Origin: Pseudomonas capeferrum
GTDB taxonomy: Bacteria > Pseudomonadota > Gammaproteobacteria > Pseudomonadales > Pseudomonadaceae
NCBI RefSeq assembly: GCF_013523055.1
Contig: NZ_JAAMQM010000008.1
Coordinates: forward strand, 1 to 64,000
Reading direction: 5' to 3'
Length of the DNA stretch: 64,000 nucleotides
Shown here: positions 28,145-37,450 of the stretch, piece by piece
Layout: every line of letters starts with the position of its first letter
Numbering within the stretch: the stretch's first letter is position 1
Program-made: the position numbers and the translations under genes
The notes under the pieces: model-generated
Told to the model about the DNA's origin: nothing
Database searches by the model: none
Seen by the model: the letters and a program-made list of their open reading frames with translations, nothing else

Positions 28145-29379
28145 AGCGCGTCTACCTGATCGCGATCCTGGCCATCGTCGTGGCCGCGGCATTGGGCATC
28201 GCCATCGCCAAGCACACCGGCTATGTCCTGATCGCCTATGGCGGCTTCCGCTATCAGTCCGGTCTATGGGCCGCGCTGGGGATGCTGGTTGCCGTGATCC
28301 TGGTCTTGTGGCTGCTGCGTTACCTGATCGGGCTGATCCTGACGTCCACGGGCGTGGTCAACCCATGGTCACGGCGCAATCGTAGCCGTCGTACTCGTAT
28401 CGCACTCGAGCAAGGCCAACTGGATCTGGCAGAAGGTCGTTGGGCCAGTGCCCAGCGTCACCTGCAGCGGGCCGCCGAATCGGAACGTCAACCCTTGCTG
28501 TACTACCTCGGTGCCGCGCGCGCGGCCAATGAGCTGGGACGTACCGAAGACAGCGACAATCTTCTGGAGCGAGCGCTGGAGCGTCAGCCCCAGGCCGAGT
28601 TGGCCGTTGCCCTGACCCACGCGCAACTGCAGATGGACCGGGGTGACAACGACCAGGCCCTGGAAACCCTCCAGGCCATGCAGCAGCGCTACCCGAACAA
28701 TGTCCAGGTGCTGCGCCTGTTGCAGCGTCTGCACGAGCAACGCGGCGAATGGTCGGCATTGATCCGCCTGATGCCTGAACTACGCAAGGCCAAAGCACTT
28801 CCGGCAGAGGAACTGGCGCAGTTGGAGAAACGTGCCTGGGGGCAGAACCTGAGCCTGGCCACTACTCGCGTAGAAGATCCCCAAGCTGCGCGCCAGACGC
28901 TCGAACGTGCCTGGCAGCAACTCACCGCTGCCCAGCGCCAGGAGCCGCAACTGCTGCTCGCCTACGCCGAGCAATTGCGTCAGAGCGGTGCGCAAGGTGA
29001 AGCTGAAGAGGTGCTGCGTACCGCGCTCAAGCGTCAGTATGAAAGCCATCTTGCCCGGCTCTACGGCCTTGTCCGGGGCAATGATCCGGCCCGCCAGCTG
29101 CAGACCGCCGAAGCCTGGCTCAAGGAGCATCCGAGCGACCCTAGTCTGTTGCTGACCCTGGGTCGCCTGAGTCTGCAGAATCGCCTCTGGGGCAAGGCCC
29201 GTGACTACTTCGAAAGCAGCCTGCGCCTGCAACGCAACCCGGAAACGTGCGCGGAACTGGCGCGATTGCTGGCGGATCTGGGTGATACTCAGCGCAGCAA
29301 CCAGCTATTCCAGGAAGGCCTTGGCCTGCTCGACGAGCGACTGCTGGCCTTGCCCCTGCCCGAGGGTGCCCGAGCCTGA
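28141..29379 (+). CDS. hemY: HemY tetratricopeptide membrane protein
   Basis: 412 residues. Two N-terminal membrane helices (VYLIAILAIVVAAALGIAIA and LGMLVAVILVLWLLRYLIGLIL) are followed by HemY_N and TPR repeats (LYYLGAARAANELG, LAVALTHAQLQMDRGDNDQALETL, LLLTLGRLSLQNRLWGKARDYFE). It is encoded with hemCDX in proteobacteria and is thought to scaffold heme-synthesis enzymes at the inner membrane; it is not the oxidase called HemY in Bacillus. Confidence 0.93.
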   Translation: MKRVYLIAILAIVVAAALGIAIAKHTGYVLIAYGGFRYQSGLWAALGMLVAVILVLWLLRYLIGLILTSTGVVNPWSRRNRSRRTRIALEQGQLDLAEGRWASAQRHLQRAAESERQPLLYYLGAARAANELGRTEDSDNLLERALERQPQAELAVALTHAQLQMDRGDNDQALETLQAMQQRYPNNVQVLRLLQRLHEQRGEWSALIRLMPELRKAKALPAEELAQLEKRAWGQNLSLATTRVEDPQAARQTLERAWQQLTAAQRQEPQLLLAYAEQLRQSGAQGEAEEVLRTALKRQYESHLARLYGLVRGNDPARQLQTAEAWLKEHPSDPSLLLTLGRLSLQNRLWGKARDYFESSLRLQRNPETCAELARLLADLGDTQRSNQLFQEGLGLLDERLLALPLPEGARA

Positions 29380-29386
29380 AGCCTCC

Positions 29387-29412
29387 CTGGCCCGCGTGCA
29401 GGCGCGGGCCAG
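29387..29412 (+). terminator. Hairpin after hemY
   Basis: CTGGCCCGCG-TGCAGG-CGCGGGCCAG, a perfect 10-bp stem, starts 7 bp after the hemY stop. There is no strong T-tract, so termination may be incomplete. Confidence 0.55.
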
Positions 29413-29469
29413 CCTGGTCTGGGAAGTTTTCTTGTCGCGGCGAACATGATCCAACAAGGTTCTTCAGAG

Positions 29470-29516
29470 ATTTCCTACAAACAGTAGGAAATTTTCCCTA
29501 ACAATTAGCGAATTGT
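29470..29516 (+). promoter_or_regulatory. Two tandem palindromes upstream of dsbB
   Basis: ATTTCCTAC-AAACA-GTAGGAAAT (29470-29492) and ACAATT-AGCG-AATTGT (29501-29516) are both perfect, with centres about 27 bp apart. They lie 76-122 bp before the dsbB start and look like DNA operators rather than a terminator. The regulator is unknown. Confidence 0.45.
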
Positions 29517-29591
29517 CCCCACCGTAGCGCCTTGAAACACAGGCTGCCTACCTCTACCGTTGGGTCCTCCCCATCCACCCAGGACCCGCCC

Positions 29592-30107
29592 ATGTCGCTG
29601 GCCCGCATGCACTCATTGTTTCTACCGGCCTTCCTCGTGTCGCTGGCGATACTGGGCGTCAGCCTGTATCTCGAAAACATTGGACACTTGCTGCCCTGCC
29701 CACAGTGCTACAGCCAGCGCGCCTTGCTCGGAGCTTTCTCCCTGGTCTGCCTGTGTGCCCTCATGCACCGCCCCGGTCCCACCGGTACACGGCTATATGC
29801 CGGGCTGACCCTGCTGTGCGCCCTGTGTGGCGCCGCGCTGGCTGCGCGACATGTCTGGTTGCAGGGGGCGGCCATGAAGACCCTCGGCTGCGTACCCGCG
29901 CCCGCGGTTGAAACCGGTACGTCCCTTATGCAGAGTTTCAAGATGCTGGTCCTGGGCAATCAGATCTGTACATCGCTGACCTGGAGCTTTCTCGACCTGA
30001 CCTTGCCCGAATGGAGCTTGCTGGCGTTCCTGCTGCTCTCAACGCTGCCGCTCTACTACCTGCTCCCCTCCTTTCAACGGACCTTCCCGCGCATCGTCAG
30101 GGATTGA
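29592..30107 (+). CDS. dsbB: Disulfide bond formation protein DsbB
   Basis: 171 residues with four membrane helices. The quinone-side pair is LPCPQC (Cys36, Cys39) and the second periplasmic pair is Cys100 and Cys126, as in DsbB. It reoxidises DsbA using ubiquinone. The corresponding P. aeruginosa gene beside algQ is called dsbH. The start follows CAGGACCCGCCC. Confidence 0.9.
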   Translation: MSLARMHSLFLPAFLVSLAILGVSLYLENIGHLLPCPQCYSQRALLGAFSLVCLCALMHRPGPTGTRLYAGLTLLCALCGAALAARHVWLQGAAMKTLGCVPAPAVETGTSLMQSFKMLVLGNQICTSLTWSFLDLTLPEWSLLAFLLLSTLPLYYLLPSFQRTFPRIVRD

Positions 30108-30336
30108 TGCCGAATCGGCAACGCCCGCCGCTCGACAAGCGGCACAGCGAAGCGGGATTAAACGCTTGTATGAACTTTATCCTCTGCGTACCTTGATGGG
30201 CAGGACGCGCGGGAATAATCTCCCAGCACGCATACCGAAAATACAACTGCTCGATGCCGCCCTGCTGATGTCCCCTTTGTACCGCGAAGTTGTGGCGCGA
30301 GGTGCAGCGGCATTACCCAGAAGGGAAGAAATTGCC

Positions 30337-30807
30337 ATGCTCGATAGTTGTCAGAACGCTCAGGAACGCTGGGGTGGGGTTCATCAACTGATAGACCGCT
30401 GGCTCAAGGAGCGAGGGGAACTGATACAGGCCTTTCGCACGTTGCGCGATGCCAAGCCGGTCTTTGCCGACAAGGACCAGAACCGCGATTTCTGCGCGAT
30501 CCTGGTCGACTACGTTTCGGCGTGGCACTTCGAGATCAGCGAACAGCTGGTCAGCGAGGCCAAAGCCTTTGGCGATACCCGGGGCCTGGAGCTGGCCACC
30601 CAGATCAGCCCACGGATCGACGAGATCACCCAGTTCGCACTGGCGTTCAACGATCATTGCGACAAAGGCGACTGCAGCGACCCCGAGCGCTTCGCCAAGA
30701 AGCTCGGCGAGTTGGGCAGCCTGCTGCACGAGCGCTTCGAGCTCGAGGACTGCTTGATCGAGGTGCTGCACAACGCACACAGTGAAGAGGACGCGGTCGA
30801 GGCCTGA
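30337..30807 (+). CDS. algQ: Anti-sigma70 / alginate regulator AlgQ (Rsd family)
   Basis: 156 residues. The Rsd/AlgQ family pattern is clear: [26 protein letters not shown]-type [16 protein letters not shown], and [14 protein letters not shown] near 105-115. The family binds sigma-70 region 4 and frees core polymerase for alternative sigmas; in Pseudomonas AlgQ also affects alginate and siderophore genes. ATG 30337 has GAAGGGAAGAA upstream. It converges with the FKBP gene, 5 bp apart. Confidence 0.95.
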   Translation: MLDSCQNAQERWGGVHQLIDRWLKERGELIQAFRTLRDAKPVFADKDQNRDFCAILVDYVSAWHFEISEQLVSEAKAFGDTRGLELATQISPRIDEITQFALAFNDHCDKGDCSDPERFAKKLGELGSLLHERFELEDCLIEVLHNAHSEEDAVEA

Positions 30808-30812
30808 TCTTT

Positions 30813-31466
30813 TCAGTCAGCGACTTCGAGCAGTTCTATTTCGAATACCAGAGGGGTGTAGGGGGCGATCAGATCACCTGCGCCCTCGGCGCCATAAGCC
30901 TGGTCGGAGGGGATCACCAGTCGCCATCTGGCCCCGATCTTCATGTGTGGCACCGCCACTTGCCATCCGCCGATCACGGAGTCGAGCCTGAACCACTGCG
31001 CTTGCTGGTTCTGGTCGAATACCGAGCCATCCGGCAGCTTCCCGACATAACGAACCTTGACCCTGCCTTGCGCGGTAGGCTGAGCGCCTGTGCCAGCGGC
31101 TATCTCGCTGTAGAGGACGCCGTCGGCCAGCTCATGGACGCCGGCGCGGGAACGCTCATTGGCCATGAAGCGTTTTTCCGCAAGTAGCGCCTTGTCCATC
31201 TGCGCTTCTCCCGAGCGTTCTTCGTGTGCCTGGAGAATCGCCTGCATGCGAGCACTGTCCAACTTCAGCGGTCTGTCCTCGTAGGCCGCGCGCAGCCCTT
31301 CCACCAGGGCATCCAGCTGCAGCCCGGGGACTTCCTGGCGCAGGCGCTCGCCCAGGCTGGCTCCCAGGCTGTAGGACAGGTCCTGCTCGCTATCGGGCGA
31401 GGACGGGGTGTCGGCCAGCGCCAATGGTGCCACCAGGCACAGGCCGAAGATCAGGTAACGGGGCAC
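30813..31466 (-). CDS. Periplasmic FKBP-type peptidyl-prolyl isomerase
   Basis: 217 residues from GTG 31466, chosen because CAGGAG lies 7 nt upstream and a signal peptide begins there (PRYLIFGLCLVAPLALA). An N-terminal dimerisation-type domain (LSYSLGASLGERLRQEVPGL, residues ~30-105) precedes an FKBP_C domain (GRVKVRYVGKLPDGSVFDQN to the end). It resembles FkpA/FklB-type chaperones and the FKBP gene near algQ-algP in P. aeruginosa. Confidence 0.9.
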   Translation of the reverse strand: MPRYLIFGLCLVAPLALADTPSSPDSEQDLSYSLGASLGERLRQEVPGLQLDALVEGLRAAYEDRPLKLDSARMQAILQAHEERSGEAQMDKALLAEKRFMANERSRAGVHELADGVLYSEIAAGTGAQPTAQGRVKVRYVGKLPDGSVFDQNQQAQWFRLDSVIGGWQVAVPHMKIGARWRLVIPSDQAYGAEGAGDLIAPYTPLVFEIELLEVAD

Positions 31467-31689
31467 GTTCAGCTCCTGCTGCAGTGAATGCGAAGTATGC
31501 CAGTGACTCTGGCGATGGCACACGAAAGGCTTGCATCGTAGCAGTCGCCTATCGCTTGTATCCGAGCGGCGACATCCTCACTTTGCCCGGTCATGCAACG
31601 CAGTGCGCTTGTAACTGTCAACATCCCCTAGCGGCGGTACCGGCAGAGGCCTAGTATGAGTCGCAATACAGTCAGCCAGGAGGTAAACC

Positions 31690-32610
31690 ATGTCGGCCAA
31701 GAAGAAGCCAGTAAGCACGCCTTTGCATTTGCTCCAGCAGCTTTCCGGGAGCCTCCTCGATCATCTGGAGGAGGCCTGCTCGCAGGCGCTGGTCGATGCG
31801 GAAAAATTGCTGGCCAAGTTGGAAAAGCAGCGCGGCAAGACTCAGGAAAAACTGCACGACTCGCGCCTGAAGTTGCAAGACGCTGCCAGCGCTGGCAAGT
31901 CCAAGGCGCAGAAAAAGGCGAAGACCGCCTCAAGTGAGCTTGAAGAGTTGCTCGACGCCCTCAAGGAGCGTCAGTCGCAGACGCGTAGCTACATCCAGCG
32001 ACTCAAGGGTGATGTCGAAGAAAGCCTGAAGCTGGCACAGGGTATCGGCAAGGTCCGCGAGGCCGTTACCAATGCACTCGACCAGCGTTCCGGCAAGGCG
32101 CCCGTGCAGCCCGTCGAAACGGTCGGCGTTGCGCCTTCCACCAAGTCAGCCACTTCCAGGAAATCCGGCAAGACCGCATCGGTCAAGCCAGCCGTTGCCG
32201 CCCAGGCATCTGCCAAGGCCACCGCCGCCAAGCCTGCGACTCGCGCCACCACCGCCAAAGCGGTCAAGGCCGAATCAGCTCCCGCCAAGAGCGCGGCCGC
32301 CAAGCCTGCAACCGGGGCAGTAGCAGGTCGGGCGAAACCTGGCATCAAGTCTGCGGAAAAGGTAGATAGCCCGACCGCCGCGCCTGCCGCGAGCAAGCGT
32401 GCAACCCGCAAGGCACCGACCAAGCCAGCGGCGACTTCCACCGCTGACAAGGCCCCGACCAAGGCAGCGCTCAAGCCGGCTCGCAAGCCCGCGGCAGCCA
32501 AGCCCGCAGCAACCACGGCAGCCTCTGGCAACAGCACCGCGACAGCGTCCAATTCGGCAGCACCAGCCGCATCCGACAGCTCGACTCAGGCGCCGTCCTC
32601 GAACGCGTGA
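31690..32610 (+). CDS. algP: Histone H1-like regulator AlgP
   Basis: 306 residues. The N-terminal ~110 are helical and charged (LLQQLSGSLLDHLEEACSQAL, LKERQSQTRSYIQRLKGDVEESLKLAQGIGKV). The rest is low-complexity Lys/Ala/Pro/Thr/Ser with repeated KPA-type tetrads, as in AlgP (AlgR3), a histone H1-like DNA-binding protein tied to alginate regulation. Length varies by repeat number between strains. Its 3' end overlaps the convergent TIGR02444 gene by 25 bp. Confidence 0.92.
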   Translation: MSAKKKPVSTPLHLLQQLSGSLLDHLEEACSQALVDAEKLLAKLEKQRGKTQEKLHDSRLKLQDAASAGKSKAQKKAKTASSELEELLDALKERQSQTRSYIQRLKGDVEESLKLAQGIGKVREAVTNALDQRSGKAPVQPVETVGVAPSTKSATSRKSGKTASVKPAVAAQASAKATAAKPATRATTAKAVKAESAPAKSAAAKPATGAVAGRAKPGIKSAEKVDSPTAAPAASKRATRKAPTKPAATSTADKAPTKAALKPARKPAAAKPAATTAASGNSTATASNSAAPAASDSSTQAPSSNA

Positions 32611-33068
32611 AGCGCGCTGGCCGCGGCGCGCAATTGATGCAGCGCGTCGTTGGCCACGCCCTGGTCTGGCGCCAGCCAGGCCAGCCAATCGTCCATCGGC
32701 ACCTCTGAACAGCGAGGCCAGGTCAGCGCTAACGCCTCCAGGCGCTCGAGCAAGGTCCGTTCCGCTTCCAGTTCCAGCTTCTTGACCTGCTCGCGCAAGG
32801 CCGCCAGATTCGCATCGGTCACCGCCTCGTCTCGCCATTGCCGACGCAATTGGCGTAAAGGCTCGATCACCTGTCGTTGCCAGCCGCCCGCCAACTCGCG
32901 CAGCGCCCCGACACGTTCCGCTTCGGGCATCACATGGCGCGCCTGCAGCCAAGTCCCGCAGAGCAGCAGACAGACATCGCCACCCGCCGTCTGCAATGAA
33001 AGGCAGGCCGTTTCGACGCCAGGTCGGGCATAAAGGGCCAGGGCATGGTTCCACAGGTCGCTGTGCAT
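32586..33068 (-). CDS. TIGR02444 family protein
   Basis: 160 residues with the family's pattern: LWNHALALYARPGVETACLSLQ, GGDVCLLLCGTWLQAR and WRDEAVTDANLAALREQVKKLELEAERTLLERLE. The family is small and uncharacterised, found next to ABC-F ATPase genes in pseudomonads. It is divergent from the ABC-F gene with about 50 bp between starts. Confidence 0.85.
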   Translation of the reverse strand: MHSDLWNHALALYARPGVETACLSLQTAGGDVCLLLCGTWLQARHVMPEAERVGALRELAGGWQRQVIEPLRQLRRQWRDEAVTDANLAALREQVKKLELEAERTLLERLEALALTWPRCSEVPMDDWLAWLAPDQGVANDALHQLRAAASALHAFEDGA

Positions 33069-33118
33069 GGTTGGACTCGCGCCAGTGGCCGAGGAAGCTG
33101 GTAGACTCCGCGGCCATT

Positions 33119-35029
33119 ATGATCAGACTATCGAACCTCACTTTACAGCGTGGGCCGCAGCGCTTGCTAGAAGGCGCCGAGATGACCCTGCACGCCGGTC
33201 ACAAAGCCGGCCTGATCGGCGCCAACGGCGCCGGCAAATCCAGCTTGTTCGCCCTGCTGCGCGGTGAGCTCACGCCCGATGGCGGCGATTGCCAGCTCCC
33301 GGGCGACTGGCGCATCGCGCACATGCGTCAGGAGGTCGATACGCTGGATCGCCTGGCCGTGGACTATGTGCTCGACGGCGACCTGCGCCTGCGCAAGGTC
33401 CAGACCGAGCTGGTCATCGCCGAAGCCGCCCATGATGGCGCTGCCCTGGCGCGCTTGCACAGCGAGCTCGAAAGCGCCGATGGCTACACGGCCGACGCAC
33501 GGGCCCGCAAGCTGCTGGCGGGCCTCGGCTTCACCAACGAGCAGATGGATCGCCGTGTCGGCGACTTCTCCGGTGGCTGGCGGATGCGCCTGAGCCTGGC
33601 CCAGGCCCTGATGTGCCCGTCCGACCTGCTGTTGCTCGACGAACCGACCAACCACCTCGATCTCGATGCCATTCTCTGGCTGGAAGAGTGGCTCAAGGGC
33701 TATCCCGGCACATTGCTGCTGATCTCCCACGACCGCGACTTCCTCGATGCCGTGGTCGATCATGTGCTGCATGTCGAGCAACGCAAGCTCAACCTCTACC
33801 GGGGCGGCTACAGCGCCTTCGAGCGCACCCGCGCCGAACGTCTGGCACAGCAGCAGCAGGCGTACGAGAAACAGCAGGCCCAGCGCGCGCACATGGAAAA
33901 GTACATCGCCCGCTTCAAGGCCCAGGCCACCAAGGCTCGTCAGGCGCAGAGCCGAATCAAGGCCCTCGAGCGCATGGAAGAGCTGTCGGCGGCGCATGTC
34001 GACTCGCCGTTCGATTTCAGTTTCCGCGAGTCGGAAAAAATTTCCAGCCCATTGCTGGACCTGTCCGAAGGCCGCCTTGGCTACGACGACAAGACCATCC
34101 TGGACAAGGTCAAGCTGCAGCTGACCCCTGGCGCGCGCATCGGCCTGCTGGGCCCCAATGGCGCGGGCAAGTCGACCTTGATCAAGAACCTTGCCGGGGA
34201 GCTCGAGCCGCTGTCCGGGCGCCTGGTCCGTGGCGAGAACCTCGCCGTGGGTTACTTCGCCCAGCACCAGCTCGACTCGCTGGACGACAAGGCCAGCCCG
34301 CTGCTGCACCTGCAACGCATTGCACCGACCGAGCGCGAGCAGACCTTGCGCGATTTCCTCGGTGGGTTCGACTTCCGGGGCAATCGCATCGACGAACCGG
34401 TAGTGAATTTCTCCGGTGGTGAAAAGGCCCGCCTGGCGCTGGCCCTGATTGCCTGGGAGCGGCCGAACCTGTTGCTGCTGGACGAACCGACCAACCACCT
34501 GGACCTGGAGATGCGCCTGGCCCTGACCATGGCCCTGCAGGAGTTCAGCGGTGCCGTGGTGGTGGTGTCCCACGATCGTCACCTGCTCAAGAGCACCACC
34601 GACGACTTCCTGTTGGTGGCCGACGGCAAGGTCGATACCTTCGACGGAGACCTGGACGACTACAGCCGCTGGCTGATCGACTATCGTCAGCGCAACGCAC
34701 CGGTCAGCAGCACGACGGTCAATCCCGACAAGACCGACAAGAAAGCCCAGCGTCAGGCCGCCGCGGCCCTGCGTCAACAGCTTGCCCCGCACAAGCGCGC
34801 CGCCGACAAGCTCGAGGCCGAACTGGGCAAGGTGCACAGCCAACTGGCCGAAGTCGAGTCGGCACTGGGCGACAGCAGCGTCTACGAGGCCACCCGCAAG
34901 GACGAGCTGCGTGACCTGCTTGCCCGCCAGACCAAGCTCAAGCAGCGCGAAAGCGAGCTGGAAGAAGCCTGGATGGAAGCCTTGGAGACACTCGAGGCGA
35001 TGCAAGCCGAGCTGGAAGCCCTGTCCTGA
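33119..35029 (+). CDS. yheS: ABC-F ATPase, YheS-like
   Basis: 636 residues without membrane helices. Two nucleotide-binding domains carry Walker A GANGAGKSS and GPNGAGKST, signatures SGGWRM and SGGEKA, and two LLLDEPTNHLDL Walker B/D-loops. A charged linker separates them (YEKQQAQRAHMEKYIARFKAQATKARQAQS), and a coiled-coil tail follows. ABC-F proteins act at the ribosomal E site; the starting motif MIRLSNLTLQRG fits YheS. The stop overlaps the MscS start (TGATG). Confidence 0.93.
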   Translation: MIRLSNLTLQRGPQRLLEGAEMTLHAGHKAGLIGANGAGKSSLFALLRGELTPDGGDCQLPGDWRIAHMRQEVDTLDRLAVDYVLDGDLRLRKVQTELVIAEAAHDGAALARLHSELESADGYTADARARKLLAGLGFTNEQMDRRVGDFSGGWRMRLSLAQALMCPSDLLLLDEPTNHLDLDAILWLEEWLKGYPGTLLLISHDRDFLDAVVDHVLHVEQRKLNLYRGGYSAFERTRAERLAQQQQAYEKQQAQRAHMEKYIARFKAQATKARQAQSRIKALERMEELSAAHVDSPFDFSFRESEKISSPLLDLSEGRLGYDDKTILDKVKLQLTPGARIGLLGPNGAGKSTLIKNLAGELEPLSGRLVRGENLAVGYFAQHQLDSLDDKASPLLHLQRIAPTEREQTLRDFLGGFDFRGNRIDEPVVNFSGGEKARLALALIAWERPNLLLLDEPTNHLDLEMRLALTMALQEFSGAVVVVSHDRHLLKSTTDDFLLVADGKVDTFDGDLDDYSRWLIDYRQRNAPVSSTTVNPDKTDKKAQRQAAAALRQQLAPHKRAADKLEAELGKVHSQLAEVESALGDSSVYEATRKDELRDLLARQTKLKQRESELEEAWMEALETLEAMQAELEALS

Positions 35030-35616
35030 TGGAGGCACTGCAAACGCTGCTGCCAGGCCACTGGATGGAGCCGTTCTGGCTGGGACTGCAGATTGTGCTG
35101 ATCCTTGCCGCAGCCTTCATCCTGCAGCGTTTTGTGGCACGGTGCCTGAACCGCCTCGGCGAGCGTTACCCGCTGCCACCGGAGTTGCTGTTGCCCGTGC
35201 GTGGCACGCTGCGTTGGTTGATCATGGGCAGCGCATTGCTGTTCGTGCTGGAGCGGCTAGGTGTTTCGGCCACGGTGCTGTGGACGGCCTTGTCCGGATT
35301 TGTCGCGGTGGCGGCGGTGGCGTTCTTCGCCATGTGGAGCGTGCTCTCCAACCTGCTCTGTGCCGTGCTCATCTTCACCGTCGGGCCGTTTCGCATCGGT
35401 GATGTGGTCGAGTTGGTGGATACCCTCGACAAGCCAGGCGTGAAGGGGCGGGTGATCGCGATCAACTTGCTGTTCACGACCCTTCTGGAAATGCCTGATG
35501 CGGGAGGGGCGCTGGTCCAGGTGCCAAACAGCCAGTTCTTCCAGAAGTCCGTACGACGCTGGCGCGGCACCGAGATTTCGAATCAGGGACACGACGCTTC
35601 GATTCCCGGCGACTGA
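35029..35616 (+). CDS. Small mechanosensitive channel (MscS family)
   Basis: 195 residues. Three hydrophobic segments lie at about 15-35, 60-78 and 85-115, the last being the pore-like TM3 (LWTALSGFVAVAAVAFFAMWSVLSNLLCAVLIF). It is followed by the MscS signature GPFRIGDVVELVD and a beta domain shorter than in MscS. It is translationally coupled to the ABC-F gene. It probably opens under hypo-osmotic stress. Confidence 0.88.
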   Translation: MEALQTLLPGHWMEPFWLGLQIVLILAAAFILQRFVARCLNRLGERYPLPPELLLPVRGTLRWLIMGSALLFVLERLGVSATVLWTALSGFVAVAAVAFFAMWSVLSNLLCAVLIFTVGPFRIGDVVELVDTLDKPGVKGRVIAINLLFTTLLEMPDAGGALVQVPNSQFFQKSVRRWRGTEISNQGHDASIPGD

Positions 35617-35696
35617 CAAACCTGTAGAAAAGCATGGCCATTTCATCATCCGCGCACTAGCTTAGCGTTTTGCAAGATCGTCAGGCGAGGTGTGTG

Positions 35697-36329
35697 ATGT
35701 CGTTGGACACGTGGTTGGCTTTCTTTGCCGCTTGTTGGGTAATCAGCCTTTCTCCCGGCGCCGGGGCGATTGCCTCGATGTCCAGCGGCCTGCAATACGG
35801 GTTCTGGAGAGGCTATTGGAACGCCCTGGGCCTGCAACTGGGGCTGCTGCTGCAGATCGCCGTGATCGCGGCCGGCGTAGGGGCGGTCCTTGCCGCGTCG
35901 GCCACCGCCTTCCAGGTCATCAAATGGTTCGGTGTCGTCTATCTGCTGTTCCTTGCCGTCAAGCAATGGCGCGCCCTGCCCATGGACCTCAGCGACAATT
36001 CGACCGTGCGGCCGATCGGCAAGCCCCTGAGCCTGATGTTCCGTGGGTTCCTGATCAACGTCGGTAACCCCAAGGCACTGGTGTTCATGCTGGCGGTGCT
36101 CCCGCAGTTCATCGATCCCCACGCGCCGCTGCTTGCCCAATACCTGACCATCGCCGCCACCATGGTGGTTGTCGACCTGTTGGTCATGGCGGGTTACACC
36201 GGCCTGGCGGCCAAGGTGCTGCGTTTGCTGCGCACGCCAAGGCAGCAACTGCGCATGAACCGCACGTTCGCCGGTCTGTTCATCGGCGCGGCCACGCTGC
36301 TGGCCACTCTTCGCCGTACTCCGGTCTGA
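35697..36329 (+). CDS. LysE/RhtB-family amino-acid exporter
   Basis: 210 residues with six hydrophobic segments. The N-terminal family motif is SLSPGAGAIASMSSGLQYGFWRGYWNALGLQ, then VIKWFGVVYLLFLAVKQWR and FLINVGNPKALVFMLAVLPQFI. It is similar to homoserine/threonine exporters. The substrate cannot be read from sequence. ATG 35697 follows GGCGAGGTGTGTG. Confidence 0.9.
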   Translation: MSLDTWLAFFAACWVISLSPGAGAIASMSSGLQYGFWRGYWNALGLQLGLLLQIAVIAAGVGAVLAASATAFQVIKWFGVVYLLFLAVKQWRALPMDLSDNSTVRPIGKPLSLMFRGFLINVGNPKALVFMLAVLPQFIDPHAPLLAQYLTIAATMVVVDLLVMAGYTGLAAKVLRLLRTPRQQLRMNRTFAGLFIGAATLLATLRRTPV

Positions 36330-36499
36330 TTGAAAAATAAGGATCGTACCGGCGCGGTGCTTGTCTATCTCTGAGACGGGTGGGCGTGATCACCCGACTC
36401 ACAGTGACTTAGCAGCCTGACGCAAGTGGTCGGCACGGCTGCTGCCAACAACACTATCAGGCTGGCGTCGCGGACGAACAGTCTGGCCGAGGAGAAATC

Positions 36500-36742
36500 A
36501 TGGACACAATCAACCCAGAGTTTTCTGAATTGTTCGCTCAGCTTGGCCTGCCGGACGATGCGGAAAGCATCGACAAGTTCATCACCACGCATTCCCCGCT
36601 CGATCCGGATACCAAACTGGTCGACGCTCCGTTCTGGACCGATTCGCAACGCAAGTTTCTCAAGGACGCGTACAACGAAGACGCCGACCAGTGGATCATG
36701 CTGATCGACCAACTGAACGTGATCCTGCACTCGGAGAAATAA
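36500..36742 (+). CDS. DUF2789 family protein
   Basis: 80 residues, acidic, with the DUF2789 features: FSELFAQLGLPDDAESIDKFI, the HSPLDPDTKLVDAPFWTDSQRKFLKDA stretch and the QWIMLIDQLNVILH end. GAGGAG lies 7 nt before the ATG. Function unknown; often found as a single gene in pseudomonads. Confidence 0.9.
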   Translation: MDTINPEFSELFAQLGLPDDAESIDKFITTHSPLDPDTKLVDAPFWTDSQRKFLKDAYNEDADQWIMLIDQLNVILHSEK

Positions 36743-36811
36743 ACGCCGAGCGGCACCTGTCGGGTAAATCAGCGTTGCTATGCTCAGGTAAAGACTCCGG
36801 GGGATAGTGCG

Positions 36812-37450
36812 ATGAAAGACCCCTATGCACCAGGATTCTGGTGCTCCATGTTGATTCTGGGCACCCTGACTGGCGGTTATTTCTTCGGCATCAGGGATGC
36901 CTATCAGTTGGACCAGGCCGTGCACTTTCTCTACGCCGCCGCCGCTGTCACGGTCGCAGCGGCGCTTGGAGCCCTGGTCTGGATAGCCTGGCAGCAGCTG
37001 CGCCTCAACAAGCGTGAAGTAACCCAGGCCCGAACCTTGGTGACCATCTGGAATACCAAGGTGGCCCTGCGCCGTGTCGAGACTGTCTTCGATCGCTACT
37101 TCTGGGGGAGCTACTGGCACTCCGGCCGCACTTTCGAAGAGGTCATGGGCGAGCTGAAAGGTACGCCCCTGGAGCAGAGCCTCGATGCGCTCAAGTGCCA
37201 ATGCCAGGAACTGGACCGCGAGACCCATGACCCACGTCATCGCTGGCTGGGTAATGCGCGGGACCTGTCGGGCGTCGCCACGGCCATGGCTCGCGAGCGC
37301 TATCAACTGGACCTTTGCGACACGCCGGTGGGCGGTAATCACGGCACGGCAGTGCTGAACCGTGATCTCGAGGTCCTGGTGTACACCTGGTCAGCGCGGC
37401 TGCGCAGCTTCGACCATCAGCTCGATGAGCTCGAAAGTACCTACCACTGA
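36812..37450 (+). CDS. Hypothetical membrane protein, Pseudomonas-type
   Basis: 212 residues. Two N-terminal hydrophobic helices (FWCSMLILGTLTGGYFFGI and AVHFLYAAAAVTVAAALGALVWIAW) are followed by a soluble helical domain of about 150 residues with Trp, Arg and Cys. No family is recognised. GGGGGATAGTG precedes the ATG. It converges on the CBS gene with zero spacing (stops at 37450 and 37451). Confidence 0.7.
   Translation: MKDPYAPGFWCSMLILGTLTGGYFFGIRDAYQLDQAVHFLYAAAAVTVAAALGALVWIAWQQLRLNKREVTQARTLVTIWNTKVALRRVETVFDRYFWGSYWHSGRTFEEVMGELKGTPLEQSLDALKCQCQELDRETHDPRHRWLGNARDLSGVATAMARERYQLDLCDTPVGGNHGTAVLNRDLEVLVYTWSARLRSFDHQLDELESTYH

Noticed and set aside
33167..35038. Minus-strand ORF of 623 codons
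   Set aside because: Antisense of the ABC-F ATPase, which has complete Walker and signature motifs.
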